A stretch of DNA of 64,000 nt from NCBI RefSeq assembly GCF_022230925.1, contig NZ_JAKKFH010000008.1, forward strand, positions 434,001-498,000, written 5' to 3'. The first letter of the stretch is position 1; each line of letters opens with the position of its first letter. Source of the DNA: Micromonospora alfalfae (GTDB lineage: Bacteria; Actinomycetota; Actinomycetes; Mycobacteriales; Micromonosporaceae). The notes under the pieces are model-generated. The model did not search any database. It saw only the letters and a program-made list of their open reading frames with translations, and had not been told where the DNA came from. The position numbers and the translations under genes are program-made. Shown here piece by piece: positions 26,029-35,320 of the stretch.

Positions 26029-27924
26029 TCAGAGGCCTGCGGCGTGCGCGGCGGCGGTGCCGCCGACCACAGGTAGGACGATGTTGCTGCTCTTCAGCGC
26101 GACCTGAAGGTTCGCGGCGGTGGTGTCCGCCTGGCTGGAGTACTGCGGGTAGCTGGCCACGATGATCACGCCGATCCGGTGGCCGGGCTTGAAGACGTAG
26201 TCCTCCGGCAGCAGCGGGAAGCTGAAGTTGTACGACTCCCCCGGCACCAGCGGCACGGCGACGCGGATCGACTGCCGGTTCTGGGCGTCCATGATGCCCT
26301 TGGTGACCAGCTCGTAGTCGGCGGTGGCCACCCGCTTCGCCGTCTGCTTGTAGCAGCCGTCGTCGGTCGGGCTGCTCTCGCCCCAGCAGTCCGACGTGTC
26401 CAGGGTGATGATCCCCTCGCCGGAGGCCCGGTGCGCGACCCGCTCGTCGGTGCCGTAGTCGACCAGGATCGCCCCGAGGTTGGTGTCGGTCTGGTCGGCG
26501 GAGGCCCGCAGTTGCACTGTGGGCGTGCCGGAGATGTGCAGCGGCGCGGTGAGCGGCGCGGAGAGGAAGGCCAGCCGGTTGGGCTGCACCACGTCCGGGT
26601 TAAGGATCATGGTGTTCTGGCTCTGCGTGCGGCTGTCCTGGAACGCCCCGGTCGCCGGCTTCGCGGTGGGCACCAGCCCGAGACCGCCCGCGCCGGTGGT
26701 GCCGGGCTGCAGGAACACCTCGGTGTCGGCCTTGCCGGGGATCGGCCAGTCGGCGTGGGTCTCCCACACGTCGGCGGCACGCTCCAGGTCCACCCGGGGC
26801 TCGTCCATGATGCCGTTGGCGACGCCCTGCAGCCAGAAGTCGAACCACCGGTGCAGCGTCGACACCCACACCGCGCGGCGCGAGTCGAACGGGTCGACGT
26901 GGCCCTCCTGCGACAGCCACAGCTTGCGCGGCACGTTGTTCTCCGCCAGGGCGTACCAGAACTTGCTGAAGTGGTCCGGCCGGACGTTGTCGTCGTTGAG
27001 GCCGTGGTAGAGCAGGACGCTGGCGGTGACGTTGGGGACCTTCTTGACGTAGCTGCGCTCGTTCCAGAAGGACGTGTAGTCGCCGTGCTCGTCGCCGTCG
27101 GCGGCACCTATGGCGTCGCGTACCGGCTTGCAGTAGTCCCGGCGCTCCGGGTTGGTGACCGTGTTGGCCAGCGACGACACGTAGCTGTTGCCACGGGTGA
27201 CCACGCCGTTGCTGCGCACGTAGTCGTAGTACTCGGTCGGCCCGCTGATGGGCACGACAGTGGTCAGGCCCTTCACGCCGGTCACCGCCGTGGCCATGGC
27301 CAGCGAGCCGTCGTACGACTTGCCGATCATCCCCGTCTTGCCGTTGTGCCAGTCCGCCTTGACGACCTCGCCGGCGGCGTTACGGGCGGTGGCCCGACCG
27401 TTGAGCCAGTTGATGGCCTGCTTGGCGCTCAGGTTGTCCTGGTTGGCGTTGGTGGTGGGGCAGCCGGTGGAGTTGTTGGTGCCGACCATGTCCAGCAGGA
27501 TGACCGCGTAGCCGCGCGGCACGAAGTAGTTGTCGTAGAACAGCGGCCACTTGTCGAGCAGCCCGTCGCCGTCGAGGTCCGCCTTGCATTCGGACTCGTT
27601 GCCTCGGCAGACGGTCGAGTAGTAGGGGCTCGCGTCCATCACCACCGGGGCCTTGAGCCCCTGCGCGGTGGCCGCCGGCCGCATCAGGTCGAACGCGATG
27701 ATGTCGCGCAGACCGTCGTTGTCGCTGTCGAAGGTGGAGTCGATGAACAGGCGTTCCCGGATGGCGTCGGCGTAGCCGAACACCGGCTGGGTGACGCCGT
27801 CCTGGACGACTATCGACGGCGGGCCGTCCGCCGCCAGCGCCTGCGGCGCCGCGCCGAGGGCGGCGAGCACAGTCGCGGACAGTACGGCCACGCCTGTGCG
27901 CCAGCGCGTTCCCACTGTAGGCAT
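26029..27924 (-). CDS. Secreted Xaa-Pro dipeptidyl-peptidase (CocE/NonD, S15 family)
   Basis: A 631-residue secreted serine hydrolase. The signal peptide ends about residue 32 (APQALA). The alpha/beta-hydrolase core contains the nucleophile in GMIGKSYDGSLA, an Asp in YHGLNDDNVRPDH and His in LSQEGHVDP. The C-terminal jelly-roll domain of S15 enzymes follows (from about 420), containing DTNLGAILVDYG and GHRIGVIIVASYPQ. It would cleave Xaa-Pro dipeptides or related ester or amide bonds outside the cell. The gene is monocistronic, with a hairpin on either side. Confidence 0.92.
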   Translation of the reverse strand: MPTVGTRWRTGVAVLSATVLAALGAAPQALAADGPPSIVVQDGVTQPVFGYADAIRERLFIDSTFDSDNDGLRDIIAFDLMRPAATAQGLKAPVVMDASPYYSTVCRGNESECKADLDGDGLLDKWPLFYDNYFVPRGYAVILLDMVGTNNSTGCPTTNANQDNLSAKQAINWLNGRATARNAAGEVVKADWHNGKTGMIGKSYDGSLAMATAVTGVKGLTTVVPISGPTEYYDYVRSNGVVTRGNSYVSSLANTVTNPERRDYCKPVRDAIGAADGDEHGDYTSFWNERSYVKKVPNVTASVLLYHGLNDDNVRPDHFSKFWYALAENNVPRKLWLSQEGHVDPFDSRRAVWVSTLHRWFDFWLQGVANGIMDEPRVDLERAADVWETHADWPIPGKADTEVFLQPGTTGAGGLGLVPTAKPATGAFQDSRTQSQNTMILNPDVVQPNRLAFLSAPLTAPLHISGTPTVQLRASADQTDTNLGAILVDYGTDERVAHRASGEGIITLDTSDCWGESSPTDDGCYKQTAKRVATADYELVTKGIMDAQNRQSIRVAVPLVPGESYNFSFPLLPEDYVFKPGHRIGVIIVASYPQYSSQADTTAANLQVALKSSNIVLPVVGGTAAAHAAGL

Positions 27925-28069
27925 GCAGTCTCCTTGATGTGTCCGAGGCTGCGTACGCTACGAGCCGGTTGTCTGTGCCACCACCTGCACGTGTAGGAAC
28001 TTCGCCGGGTGTGGTTCGACGGGCTGCGTCTCTCGCCCGGCGGGCAGGCGCGCGCCGGGCACGGGAAGA

Positions 28070-28114
28070 CCTCGGTGCGACGCCGACCGGTGCCGGGTCG
28101 GCGTCGCACCGAGG
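28070..28114. terminator. Strong hairpin after the lipoprotein operon
   Basis: A perfect 19-bp stem (28070-28088 with 28096-28114) and a 7-nt loop lie 16 bp beyond the stop of the minus-strand thioredoxin-like lipoprotein gene. They also separate it from the peptidase gene. Confidence 0.85.
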
Positions 28115-28130
28115 TGTCTGGATGACGGGA

Positions 28131-28709
28131 CTACGGCTGGCCGGCCAGCACCAGCTCCCGCAGCCGCCGGTCGAGTGTCGGGGCGTCCAGGCCGCCCGGC
28201 CAGCCGCGGAGCAGGGCGCCACCCTTGGCCACCAGCACGACGGCCGGCGGCTCCCGCACGGCGTACGAACGCCAGATCGTCTGCTGGTCGTCCAGGACGA
28301 CCGGGTACTCCACCCGGTGGTCGCGGAGGTAGTCCTGGACCTCGTCGGCCTGGTCCGCGCCGGTCACGCCGACGAAGACCACCCGGTCCCGGTAGCTGCG
28401 GGCCAGCTCACTGAGGGCGGCCTGGTTGCTGGCGCAGGTGGTGCACCAGGAGCTGAAGAAGGTGAGCACGACGGGACGCTGCGCCCACAGCTCGGCGGCG
28501 ACGAACGGTGTGCCGTCGGTCAGCGCGCCGGTGAACGCCGGGGCAGCCGGGGCGGTGCCGGGCGCCGGGCGCAACGCCAGGTCGGCGGGGACCGGCCCGG
28601 GCAGCGCCGCCGCCCCTCCGGCGGGCGTCGGCGCGGGAGCTGGCTCTGGCGTGCTGCATCCGCCCAGCAGCGCCGCCGCCAGCAACAGTGGCAGAAGTGC
28701 CCGCCTCAT
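28131..28709 (-). CDS. Thioredoxin-fold lipoprotein (TlpA/ResA-like)
   Basis: A 192-residue lipoprotein with lipobox LLGGC (Cys at about 17) and a Pro/Ala-rich spacer. A thioredoxin-like domain follows, with the active site FFSSWCTTCASNQ, the cis-Pro region REPPAVVLV and VFVGVTGADQADEVQDYL. It faces the outer side of the membrane, where such proteins reduce disulfides for cytochrome maturation or repair. The ATG overlaps the stop of the upstream lipoprotein gene (ATGA), so the two form an operon. Confidence 0.9.
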   Translation of the reverse strand: MRRALLPLLLAAALLGGCSTPEPAPAPTPAGGAAALPGPVPADLALRPAPGTAPAAPAFTGALTDGTPFVAAELWAQRPVVLTFFSSWCTTCASNQAALSELARSYRDRVVFVGVTGADQADEVQDYLRDHRVEYPVVLDDQQTIWRSYAVREPPAVVLVAKGGALLRGWPGGLDAPTLDRRLRELVLAGQP

Positions 28710-29140
28710 GACGGGACCACCGCGACCAGCGCCGGGCCCTCACTGCTGTCCGGCGTCAGGTCGAGCGCCGGCCGGCCGTCCACCTCCAGCCGGTAGGAGG
28801 TTCGCTGCGGCACGCGCACACCGACGGCGAACTCGCAGTAGGTGGGCAGGCGTTCGACCCCCAGGTCCTCGGCGAAGGCGGCCACCGCGGTCCCCGCCGG
28901 CAGCTGCCCGCTGGCCAGCGCCGCTCCGTCCGGGTCGAGCACACGGAACGGCGCCCGGTTGTGAAAGTGCTGGTACGGACCGGTGCCGGCGCAGTCCACG
29001 CCAGCGGCCCGGATGTTGATGTCGCGAACCAGGACCCGGACGGTCGTCGGATCGACAGCCTCCTGGGCGGCGCCGACGGTGCCGCAGCCGGTCGCGCCGG
29101 CCAGCAGCAGGGGCAGCAGAGTCGTGATGCTTCGCCGCAC
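28706..29140 (-). CDS. Small lipoprotein, function unknown
   Basis: A 144-residue protein with a signal peptide and lipobox-like LLAGATGC. The mature part has strands (VRVLVRDINIRAAGVDCAG, FRVLDPDGAALASGQLPAGTAV, SYRLEVDGRPALDL) suggesting a small beta-sandwich. A Cys pair (VDCAG and TYCEF) may form a disulfide and so be a substrate of the coupled thioredoxin-like lipoprotein. That link is inferred from the operon only. I do not recognise the family. Confidence 0.78.
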   Translation of the reverse strand: MRRSITTLLPLLLAGATGCGTVGAAQEAVDPTTVRVLVRDINIRAAGVDCAGTGPYQHFHNRAPFRVLDPDGAALASGQLPAGTAVAAFAEDLGVERLPTYCEFAVGVRVPQRTSYRLEVDGRPALDLTPDSSEGPALVAVVPS

Positions 29141-29159
29141 GTCATCCTCCTTCCGTCCG

Positions 29160-29201
29160 CCTGCCGGGTCCGTGGCGGCCTACCGCCGCGGACCCGGCAG
29201 G
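29160..29201 (-). terminator. Hairpin after the M6 protease gene
   Basis: CCTGCCGGGTCCG (29160-29172) pairs perfectly with 29189-29201. An inner GGCGG/CCGCC stem is separated by one mismatch and closed by a 4-nt loop. It begins 24 bp past the minus-strand stop at 29226. Confidence 0.8.
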
Positions 29202-29225
29202 AACGGGGTCAACCTCGGCCGCCGG

Positions 29226-31271
29226 TCAGGACTTCTCGACCCGGCACTGCTTGGTCACCGTCTTCGTCGGGTCGCTCTCCGAGGTCGCGGTGAGCTTCAC
29301 GAAACCGGTGTTCGCGGCGGCGGCGGTGGCACCCACCGACACGGTGACAGTGGTGGCCTTGCCGAACTGCGCGGTGGCGAGCTGGTTGGGCAGCCAGGTC
29401 CGCCAGCCCTTGCCGGCCACCTCCGCCGACAGGCGGTAGACATCCGACTTCAGGTACGCGCTGACGTTCTCCGGGTGCTGCTGCCCGCCGGCCGAGTAGG
29501 TACCGGTGTTGGTCAGCTCGAACGAGCAGGTCACCCCGCGGTTGGTCGGCTTGCCGCCGCTGCTCACCTCGCCCTTGCCCAGCAGCACGCCGTGACTGCT
29601 CGGCCCACCGGTGCCGTCCAGCGAACGCACCGCGACGGTGTAGGAGAGCGAGCCGGACGAGTCCCGCTTGAGGTCGATGATGTAGAAGTGCAGTCGGTTG
29701 GCCTCGTCGACGTACTCGTACTGGCTACCGGTGTCCGCGCCGGCGTGGAACAGCGCGTCGGAGAGCTGCCGGTAGTCGCCCATGGTGATCTTCTGCGGGG
29801 TGCCGTCGGGCCGATAGAAGTCGATCATGTCGATGTCCTGCGGGTTGGCGTCCACCACCCACTGGAACGGCGCGCTGTCGGCGTTCTTCGTCTTGCTCAG
29901 CAGCACGCCGCTGTCCGGGGTGAAGGAGTCCGCGCCCATCCGGTCGACGACCTCGACCGTGTAGTTGTTGAAGTTGCCACCGTCGCACAACGGGTCGGTG
30001 CTGACCCCACAGGTCGGCGACAGGTCCTTGTTCAGCGCGATGTTCACGCCGCTCAGACCCTTCGGGCCGGCGTCGACCGCCCGGGCCGTGACCTGCGCGA
30101 CCACCAGGCCCGAGGAAGCCAGCGACTCCCGCGACAGCCGCAGCACGTGCTCCTCACCGAGCAGGCCGATCTTGAGCTTGTCCCGCACTGTGTGCAGCGA
30201 GCCCATCGAGCCGCCGTTGGTCGGCGGGATCTGCCAGCGGGTGTGCGGACCGCCCGGGCCGTTGAACGACCCGCGCGACATCATGCTCCAGATCCCGGTG
30301 TACGCCCTGCGCAGCGGCTCGCCGTACGGGTTGTTGTAGTTGTCGCCGATGCCCAGCAGGTGGGTCAACTCGTGGGCGTAGACGCCCATGCCGGAGCTCT
30401 CCCCCTGCGTCGAGGAACCGCCGCCGGCGTTCGGCCACAGGGTCGCCGCCGCCTTCCACGAGGTCCAGTCCACGTAGCGGGTCTTCGCCCAGTTCGGCAG
30501 GTTGGGGTCCGGCGGGCCCCAGGCGTCCGGCACGTCCTCCTTGTTCTGGAAGATCATCTGCCCGAACTCCTGCCAGGTCGACGACTCGTCCTGGCCGGCG
30601 CTGAGGATGAACACCAGCTCGTACTGGTTGGCGACCTCCTCGCCAACGGCCGCCCGCCAGGCGCCCAGCCCGTCGGTGCGGATGTTCTTGCCGCACACGT
30701 CCCCGCTCGGGCAGGCACCCGGGTTGAAACCGTTGTCCAGCCCGTACTGGTAGGACTTGGCCGGCATCTGGTACGGCCCGAACCCGGTGAGGTCGACGCC
30801 GTAGCGGCCGTTGGAGTCCTGCATCCAGTACTCGTGCAGCGTGTGGCCCTTGTTGAGGGTGTTCGGGGTGTTCAGGAAGTCCTGGTAGAACTTCGGCACG
30901 TCCGCCCGGGGAATGTTCGTCGCGACGGACTGCGGGTTGCCGAAGACCGTCGAGCGGGCCCGCTGGGAGACCGCGAACGTCTCGTCAGGATAGTCGAGCG
31001 CCACCAGGGCGATCTTGAAGTTGCGGACCGAGCCGGACACGCTCGGGTCGGCCCAGTTCTTACCGGGCACGGCCTTGTAGTCATTCCAGGTCATCGTGTC
31101 CGGGTTCTGCCAGGCCTGCGGGTCGAGGACCTGGAACGGCGCGGTGCCGCCGGCCGGGTTGGCCGGGGCCGCGGCGGCCTGCGCCGCGCCGGTCGCCACG
31201 AGCGTGGTCACCACGGCTGCGGCCAGCACGGCCCGCCTCAGCCGGGTGCGGTGGGGGGTAGCACGGTGCAC
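29226..31271 (-). CDS. Secreted M6-family metalloprotease (immune inhibitor A-like)
   Basis: The GTG at 31271 is chosen because GAGAGGTGG precedes it closely and a signal peptide follows at once (RRAVLAAAVVTTLVATG...AAA). The 681-residue product has the zinc motif VYAHELTHLLGIGDN (HExxH), preceded by M6-type sequence (KIALVALDYPD, GHTLHEYWMQDSNGRYGVD), and a Met-turn candidate in GIWSMMSRGS. A C-terminal extension with GVTCSFELTNTGTY resembles a beta-sandwich accessory domain. It is a secreted protease, probably calcium-stabilised. The 178-bp region upstream before the aldolase gene has no further gene. Confidence 0.92.
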   Translation of the reverse strand: MHRATPHRTRLRRAVLAAAVVTTLVATGAAQAAAAPANPAGGTAPFQVLDPQAWQNPDTMTWNDYKAVPGKNWADPSVSGSVRNFKIALVALDYPDETFAVSQRARSTVFGNPQSVATNIPRADVPKFYQDFLNTPNTLNKGHTLHEYWMQDSNGRYGVDLTGFGPYQMPAKSYQYGLDNGFNPGACPSGDVCGKNIRTDGLGAWRAAVGEEVANQYELVFILSAGQDESSTWQEFGQMIFQNKEDVPDAWGPPDPNLPNWAKTRYVDWTSWKAAATLWPNAGGGSSTQGESSGMGVYAHELTHLLGIGDNYNNPYGEPLRRAYTGIWSMMSRGSFNGPGGPHTRWQIPPTNGGSMGSLHTVRDKLKIGLLGEEHVLRLSRESLASSGLVVAQVTARAVDAGPKGLSGVNIALNKDLSPTCGVSTDPLCDGGNFNNYTVEVVDRMGADSFTPDSGVLLSKTKNADSAPFQWVVDANPQDIDMIDFYRPDGTPQKITMGDYRQLSDALFHAGADTGSQYEYVDEANRLHFYIIDLKRDSSGSLSYTVAVRSLDGTGGPSSHGVLLGKGEVSSGGKPTNRGVTCSFELTNTGTYSAGGQQHPENVSAYLKSDVYRLSAEVAGKGWRTWLPNQLATAQFGKATTVTVSVGATAAAANTGFVKLTATSESDPTKTVTKQCRVEKS

Positions 31272-31449
31272 GGAACCACCTCTCGTCGGAGGGAACGCGG
31301 CGCTGGCGTCCCGGTGGGGGTGCCGTGGAACATCTGTCAGCAGGCCGCGCAGCGAATCTAGGAGTACGGGCCGGTGCCGGTCACTGTGCAGATGTCGGCA
31401 GGTGGGCCTACGACTTCCGACACCTGAATGACCGGCGCCCACCCGCAGA

Positions 31450-32367
31450 TCAGTCACTACCGGCCCCGGAAGTCGGATCGGCCGCTGTCGCGAGGGCCCG
31501 CAGCACGTCACGGCGCACCCGGTCGACGGCAGACCCGGACAGCGGTCCGCGCGGTGGGCGGCACCGCCCACCGAACCGTCCGGCGCACTCCATGGCGAGC
31601 TTGACGGCCTGCACGGCTTCCGGCCGAGAGGCCCAACCGAGGATCGGGTGCAGCTCGGCGTAGAGCGGCAGCGCCCGGCCCAGGTCGCGGGCGACGCACA
31701 GCTCGTACAGGCGCACGGCCTGGCGGGGCAGCGCGTTGGGCAGGGTGGCGACCCATCCGGTGGCACCACACAGCACCAGTTCGAGCACCACGTCGTCGGC
31801 GCCGACCAGCACGTCGATGTGCGGGCAGAGGTCCCGCAGGCGATGCAACCTGCGTACGTCGCCGGTGACCTCCTTCACCGCGACGATCCCGTCGATCTCG
31901 GCGACGGTCGCCAGCAGGTCCGGTGTGAGGTCCAACCCGGTGTCGTACGGGTCGTTGTGGGCGACCACCGGCAGGCCGACCGCCGCCACCTCCCGGTAGT
32001 GGGCGACCACGTCGGCGGCGCGAGCGGCGGGTGCGTCGGGCGGCAGCGCGAGCACGCCGTGGGCGCCGACCGTGGCGGCCTGCTCCGCCCAGCGACGGGC
32101 CTGCCTGCTGCCGTAGCCACCGACGCCGGGCACCACCACGCAGCCGGGTGGTGCGGCCTGTACCGTGGCCCTCACCACGGCGGCCCTCTCGTCGTCGGAG
32201 AGGGCCCGGTACTCCCCCATCGACGCGCACGGCGCGACCCCGTGGCACCCCTCGGCGGCGAGCCAACGGACGTGTTCCTGGAGCTTGTCGAAGTCGACCG
32301 ACAGGTCGGCGCGAAACGGCGTGGTGATGGCGACCAGCACGCCCTGCCAGGGCCTACCAGATCCCAC
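31450..32367 (-). CDS. Dihydrodipicolinate-synthase-family aldolase/lyase
   Basis: The GTG at 32367 is preferred because GGAGGG lies 8 nt upstream. The 305-residue TIM barrel has the DapA-family signature CASMGEYRALSDDER and the Schiff-base Lys (about residue 165) in IVAVKEVTGD. The Tyr of the usual YNxP motif is His here (VVAHNDPYDTG), so it is unlikely to be true DapA. Deaminases, aldolases and decarboxylases of keto acids are alternatives. It diverges from a PucR-type regulator gene, its probable controller. Confidence 0.88.
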   Translation of the reverse strand: MGSGRPWQGVLVAITTPFRADLSVDFDKLQEHVRWLAAEGCHGVAPCASMGEYRALSDDERAAVVRATVQAAPPGCVVVPGVGGYGSRQARRWAEQAATVGAHGVLALPPDAPAARAADVVAHYREVAAVGLPVVAHNDPYDTGLDLTPDLLATVAEIDGIVAVKEVTGDVRRLHRLRDLCPHIDVLVGADDVVLELVLCGATGWVATLPNALPRQAVRLYELCVARDLGRALPLYAELHPILGWASRPEAVQAVKLAMECAGRFGGRCRPPRGPLSGSAVDRVRRDVLRALATAADPTSGAGSD

Positions 32368-32621
32368 TCGGCAATCCCTCCCCACCGGCGCCGCCCGTCA
32401 TCCCACCCGCACCGTGCGCGGCGGCGCTGGTGCGATCCGTACCGGAACCCTAGGAACGTCTGTCGTCCCCGGTCTTCGGACAGATGCCGGAACCGTCGCG
32501 ATACCGGCCGTCTTTTTGTCGTGACTTCGACAGTGGACCTTGCGCGATGACCCACCCGCACCGGAGGGTAAGGACTGGCGGTCGCGCGATCCCTGTCACG
32601 CAGCGCAACCTGGGGAGTTAC

Positions 32622-33851
32622 ATGCACGGTGAGCTCCAGCGAATCGTCGACGCCGTCGCCGCCCGGGTGGGACGACCCGCCCTCATCGAGGACCGGCGAC
32701 AGCGGGTGGTCGCCTACAGCGAGCACGACGGCCCGATGGACGACGTCCGCCGGACGTCGATCCTGCGCCGGCAGACGACGCCGGAGGTGATCGCCTGGTT
32801 CCGGGGCATGGGAGTGCTCACGGCGCACGCGCCGGTCCGCACCCCCGCGTGCGCCGAGCTGGACCTGCTGGCGAGGGTCTGCGTGCCGATCCGACACGAC
32901 GACCTGCTGCTCGGGTTCGTCTGGTTCATCGATGCGGACGGTTCGATGACCGACGCCGACATCGCCACCGCGACCGGCCCCTTCACCGACCTGTCGCTGG
33001 CCCTGTACCGGGAGAACCTGCTCGGTGAGCTCGCCGCGCAGCGGGAGACCGAGGCCACCCGCACCCTGCTGGTGGAGAGCCGGCAGGCGCGCGAGCACGC
33101 GGCGCGGGCGCTGCTGGAGGAGGGCGTGGTGGTCGCCGACGGGCTGACAGTCGCGCTCGTCGCCCAGCTCGTGCCGGCCGCCGGACGGCAGCCCGACGAG
33201 GTGGCCCGGATCGCCCTGGAACAGGCCCTGGTCACCACCCGCCGGTGGATCGGGGTGCGGGAGACGCTGCACCTGGTCTGGCACGACCACGGGGTGCTGC
33301 TGGTCTGCGGCGACCGGGTCGCCGGCCGCCCCTCACCGGAGGCCTCCGCAGGGCACCTCAGCGACGCGTTGCGCACCGCGACCCGGGGCTTGGCCTCGGT
33401 GGAGCGGACGGTCACCGGGATCGGTCAGCCGCGCGCCGGGCTGGCCAGCGCCGTGGAGTCCTATCAGGAGGCCGCGCACGCCGCCCGGGTCGGTACGCAA
33501 CTGCCCGCGCTGGGCGGGGTGGTCTCCTGGGCCGGCCTGGGCATCTACCGGGTTCTGTCCCAACTGGACAGCCAGCACCTCGACGTCGCTGGCGTCCATC
33601 CCGGGCTGGAGCGGCTGCTGCGCGACGACGCCCACCAGGTGTTGCTGGAGACCCTGGAGGCCTACCTCGACCTGGCGGGCAACGCGCACGCCACCGCCGA
33701 GAAGCTCCGACTGCACCGGACGACCCTCTACTACCGGTTGCAACGGGTGGAGCAGCTCGCCGGGACCGACCTCAAGGACGGCAACGAACGGCTGTGCCTG
33801 CACCTGGCCATGAAGCTCGGTCGGCTCACCGGCCATTACCGCACGTCGTGA
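32622..33851 (+). CDS. PucR/CdaR-type transcriptional regulator
   Basis: A 409-residue regulator. The start at 32622 follows GGGGAG. The N-terminal half is a GAF-like sensor with VARVCVPIR-type strands (LARVCVPIRHDDLLLGFVW). The C-terminus is the PucR HTH_30 domain: LLETLEAYLDLAGNAHATAEKL, LHRTTLYYRLQRVEQLAGTDL. Such proteins control catabolic genes for purines, proline or other nitrogen compounds. Divergence from the aldolase-like gene suggests that gene as target; the ligand may be its substrate. Confidence 0.92.
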   Translation: MHGELQRIVDAVAARVGRPALIEDRRQRVVAYSEHDGPMDDVRRTSILRRQTTPEVIAWFRGMGVLTAHAPVRTPACAELDLLARVCVPIRHDDLLLGFVWFIDADGSMTDADIATATGPFTDLSLALYRENLLGELAAQRETEATRTLLVESRQAREHAARALLEEGVVVADGLTVALVAQLVPAAGRQPDEVARIALEQALVTTRRWIGVRETLHLVWHDHGVLLVCGDRVAGRPSPEASAGHLSDALRTATRGLASVERTVTGIGQPRAGLASAVESYQEAAHAARVGTQLPALGGVVSWAGLGIYRVLSQLDSQHLDVAGVHPGLERLLRDDAHQVLLETLEAYLDLAGNAHATAEKLRLHRTTLYYRLQRVEQLAGTDLKDGNERLCLHLAMKLGRLTGHYRTS

Positions 33852-33930
33852 CGTCGCCGCTCGGCCCCGGCTGCCACTGTGGACGGCAGCGGCATCCGGG
33901 CGCCCGTGGGGAGGTCTTCGACGTTCCTCG

Positions 33931-35016
33931 TCACACGAGGCGGGTCATCCAGCCGTACGCGTCGGCGGCCCGGCCGTACTGGATGTCGAGCAGGTGGCGG
34001 CGCAGCCGCATGGTCACCGAGTCCTCCGCGCCGGCCTTCGGGGCCGTCACCTCGCCGCCCTCCCAGACCAGGCGCCCGACCGGCGTGACAACGGCGCCGG
34101 TGCCACAGGCGAACACCTCGGTGATCGCGCCGGAGGCCACGCCCTCCTGCCATTCCCGGATCTCCACCGGGCGCTCCTCGACCTCCAGGCCCAGACCCTT
34201 GGCGAGGACGAGGATCGACCCCCGGGTGACGCCCTCGAGGATCGTGCCGAGTTCCGGGGTGATGATCCGGCCGTCGGCCGTGATGAAGTAGAGGTTCATG
34301 CCACCGAGCTCCTCCACGTAGCGGCCCTCGGCGGCGTCCAGGAAACAGACCTGCTCACAGCCGTGCTCGGCGGCCTCGACCATCGGCGCCAGGCTGGAGG
34401 CGTAGTTGCCGCCGCACTTCGCCTCGCCAGTGCCGCCCCGGGCCGCCCGGGTGTACTCGGTGGAGAGCCAGATGGAGACCGGCTTGACGCCACCGGAGAA
34501 GTACGCGCCGACCGGGCAGGCGATCACCATGTAGGTGATCTCCTGCGCCGGACGGACCCCCAGGAACGGCTCGGACGCGAACATGAACGGCCGCAGGTAG
34601 ACGCTGTATTCGTCCTCGTCCGGCACCCACACCTGATCGGCACGGACCAGCCCTTCGACCGAGGCCATGAAGTCCGGAACCGGCAGTTCGGGCAGTGCCA
34701 GCCGCCGGGCGGACCGGGCGAAGCGCTCGCCGTTGGCTTGCGGTCGGAACGACCAGATCGAGCCGTCGCGGTGCCGGTACGCCTTCATCCCCTCGAAGAT
34801 CTCCTGGGCGTAGTGCAGTACGGCCGCCGCCGGGTGCATGAGGATCGGACCGAAGGGGATGATCTCGGAGTCCTGCCAGCCGCCGTCCGGCCTCCACACC
34901 GCCCGTGCCATGTGGTCGGTGAAGTACCTGCCGAACCCCGGATTCGCCATGATCTCGGCTCGCCGCTGCGCGCTCGCCGGGCTCGGATTCTGGTGCAACG
35001 GGAACGACAGGCTCAT
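33931..35016 (-). CDS. ilvE: Branched-chain amino acid aminotransferase
   Basis: A 361-residue fold-type IV PLP enzyme that makes or degrades Leu, Ile and Val with 2-oxoglutarate. Visible motifs are HYAQEIFEGMKAYR, YLRPFMFASE, the PLP-Lys region GGTGEAKCGGNYASSL and EELGGMNLYFI, with the C-terminal EVFACGTGAVVTPVG. The ATG at 35016 has GGAGAGG 8 nt upstream; the longer frame lacks this. It is a housekeeping gene of usual length and no leader peptide or attenuator was seen. It is convergent with the PucR gene and divergent from the chitinase. Confidence 0.95.
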   Translation of the reverse strand: MSLSFPLHQNPSPASAQRRAEIMANPGFGRYFTDHMARAVWRPDGGWQDSEIIPFGPILMHPAAAVLHYAQEIFEGMKAYRHRDGSIWSFRPQANGERFARSARRLALPELPVPDFMASVEGLVRADQVWVPDEDEYSVYLRPFMFASEPFLGVRPAQEITYMVIACPVGAYFSGGVKPVSIWLSTEYTRAARGGTGEAKCGGNYASSLAPMVEAAEHGCEQVCFLDAAEGRYVEELGGMNLYFITADGRIITPELGTILEGVTRGSILVLAKGLGLEVEERPVEIREWQEGVASGAITEVFACGTGAVVTPVGRLVWEGGEVTAPKAGAEDSVTMRLRRHLLDIQYGRAADAYGWMTRLV

Positions 35017-35253
35017 CGCCGGGTCCTCTCCATGGCCGCATCCCTGGGCGCTCAGGTCACCGAGAACGATCACGCAGGGGACGATTGTCGGGTGACAGGG
35101 TGCAGAATACCGACCGTGTCGTCGCCGACAGTAGACAGACTGCGGCGACTCGGAGGGACGGTGCGGCCACCCCACCGGGTCGTTACGCCATCGACCTGGC
35201 AACCCTCCCGCAGCCGGTCGATCCCCCAACTTTCCGGGATCTGTAAACAACCC

Positions 35254-35282
35254 TTGATATTAAAGGTCACGAACGTCAATAT
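35254..35282 (+). promoter_or_regulatory. Probable promoter of the chitinase gene
   Basis: TTGATA (35254-35259) and CAATAT (35277-35282) are separated by 17 bp in a rare AT-rich patch upstream of the chitinase start at 35321. The -35 is close to consensus; the -10 keeps only the key A and T. Confidence 0.5.
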
Positions 35283-35320
35283 GTGGAGGTCGCGGGTCGT
35301 CGAAGCCTGGGGAGCGAGCC

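Noticed and set aside
26179..27996. A 605-codon plus-strand open frame across the S15 peptidase gene
   Set aside because: It is a shadow of the peptidase on the opposite strand, with repetitive composition and no motifs.
29226..31769. Longer N-terminus for the M6 protease (start at 31769)
   Set aside because: The extra 166 residues overlap the aldolase gene in part, are Arg/Ser/Pro-rich, and would bury the signal peptide that follows the GTG at 31271.
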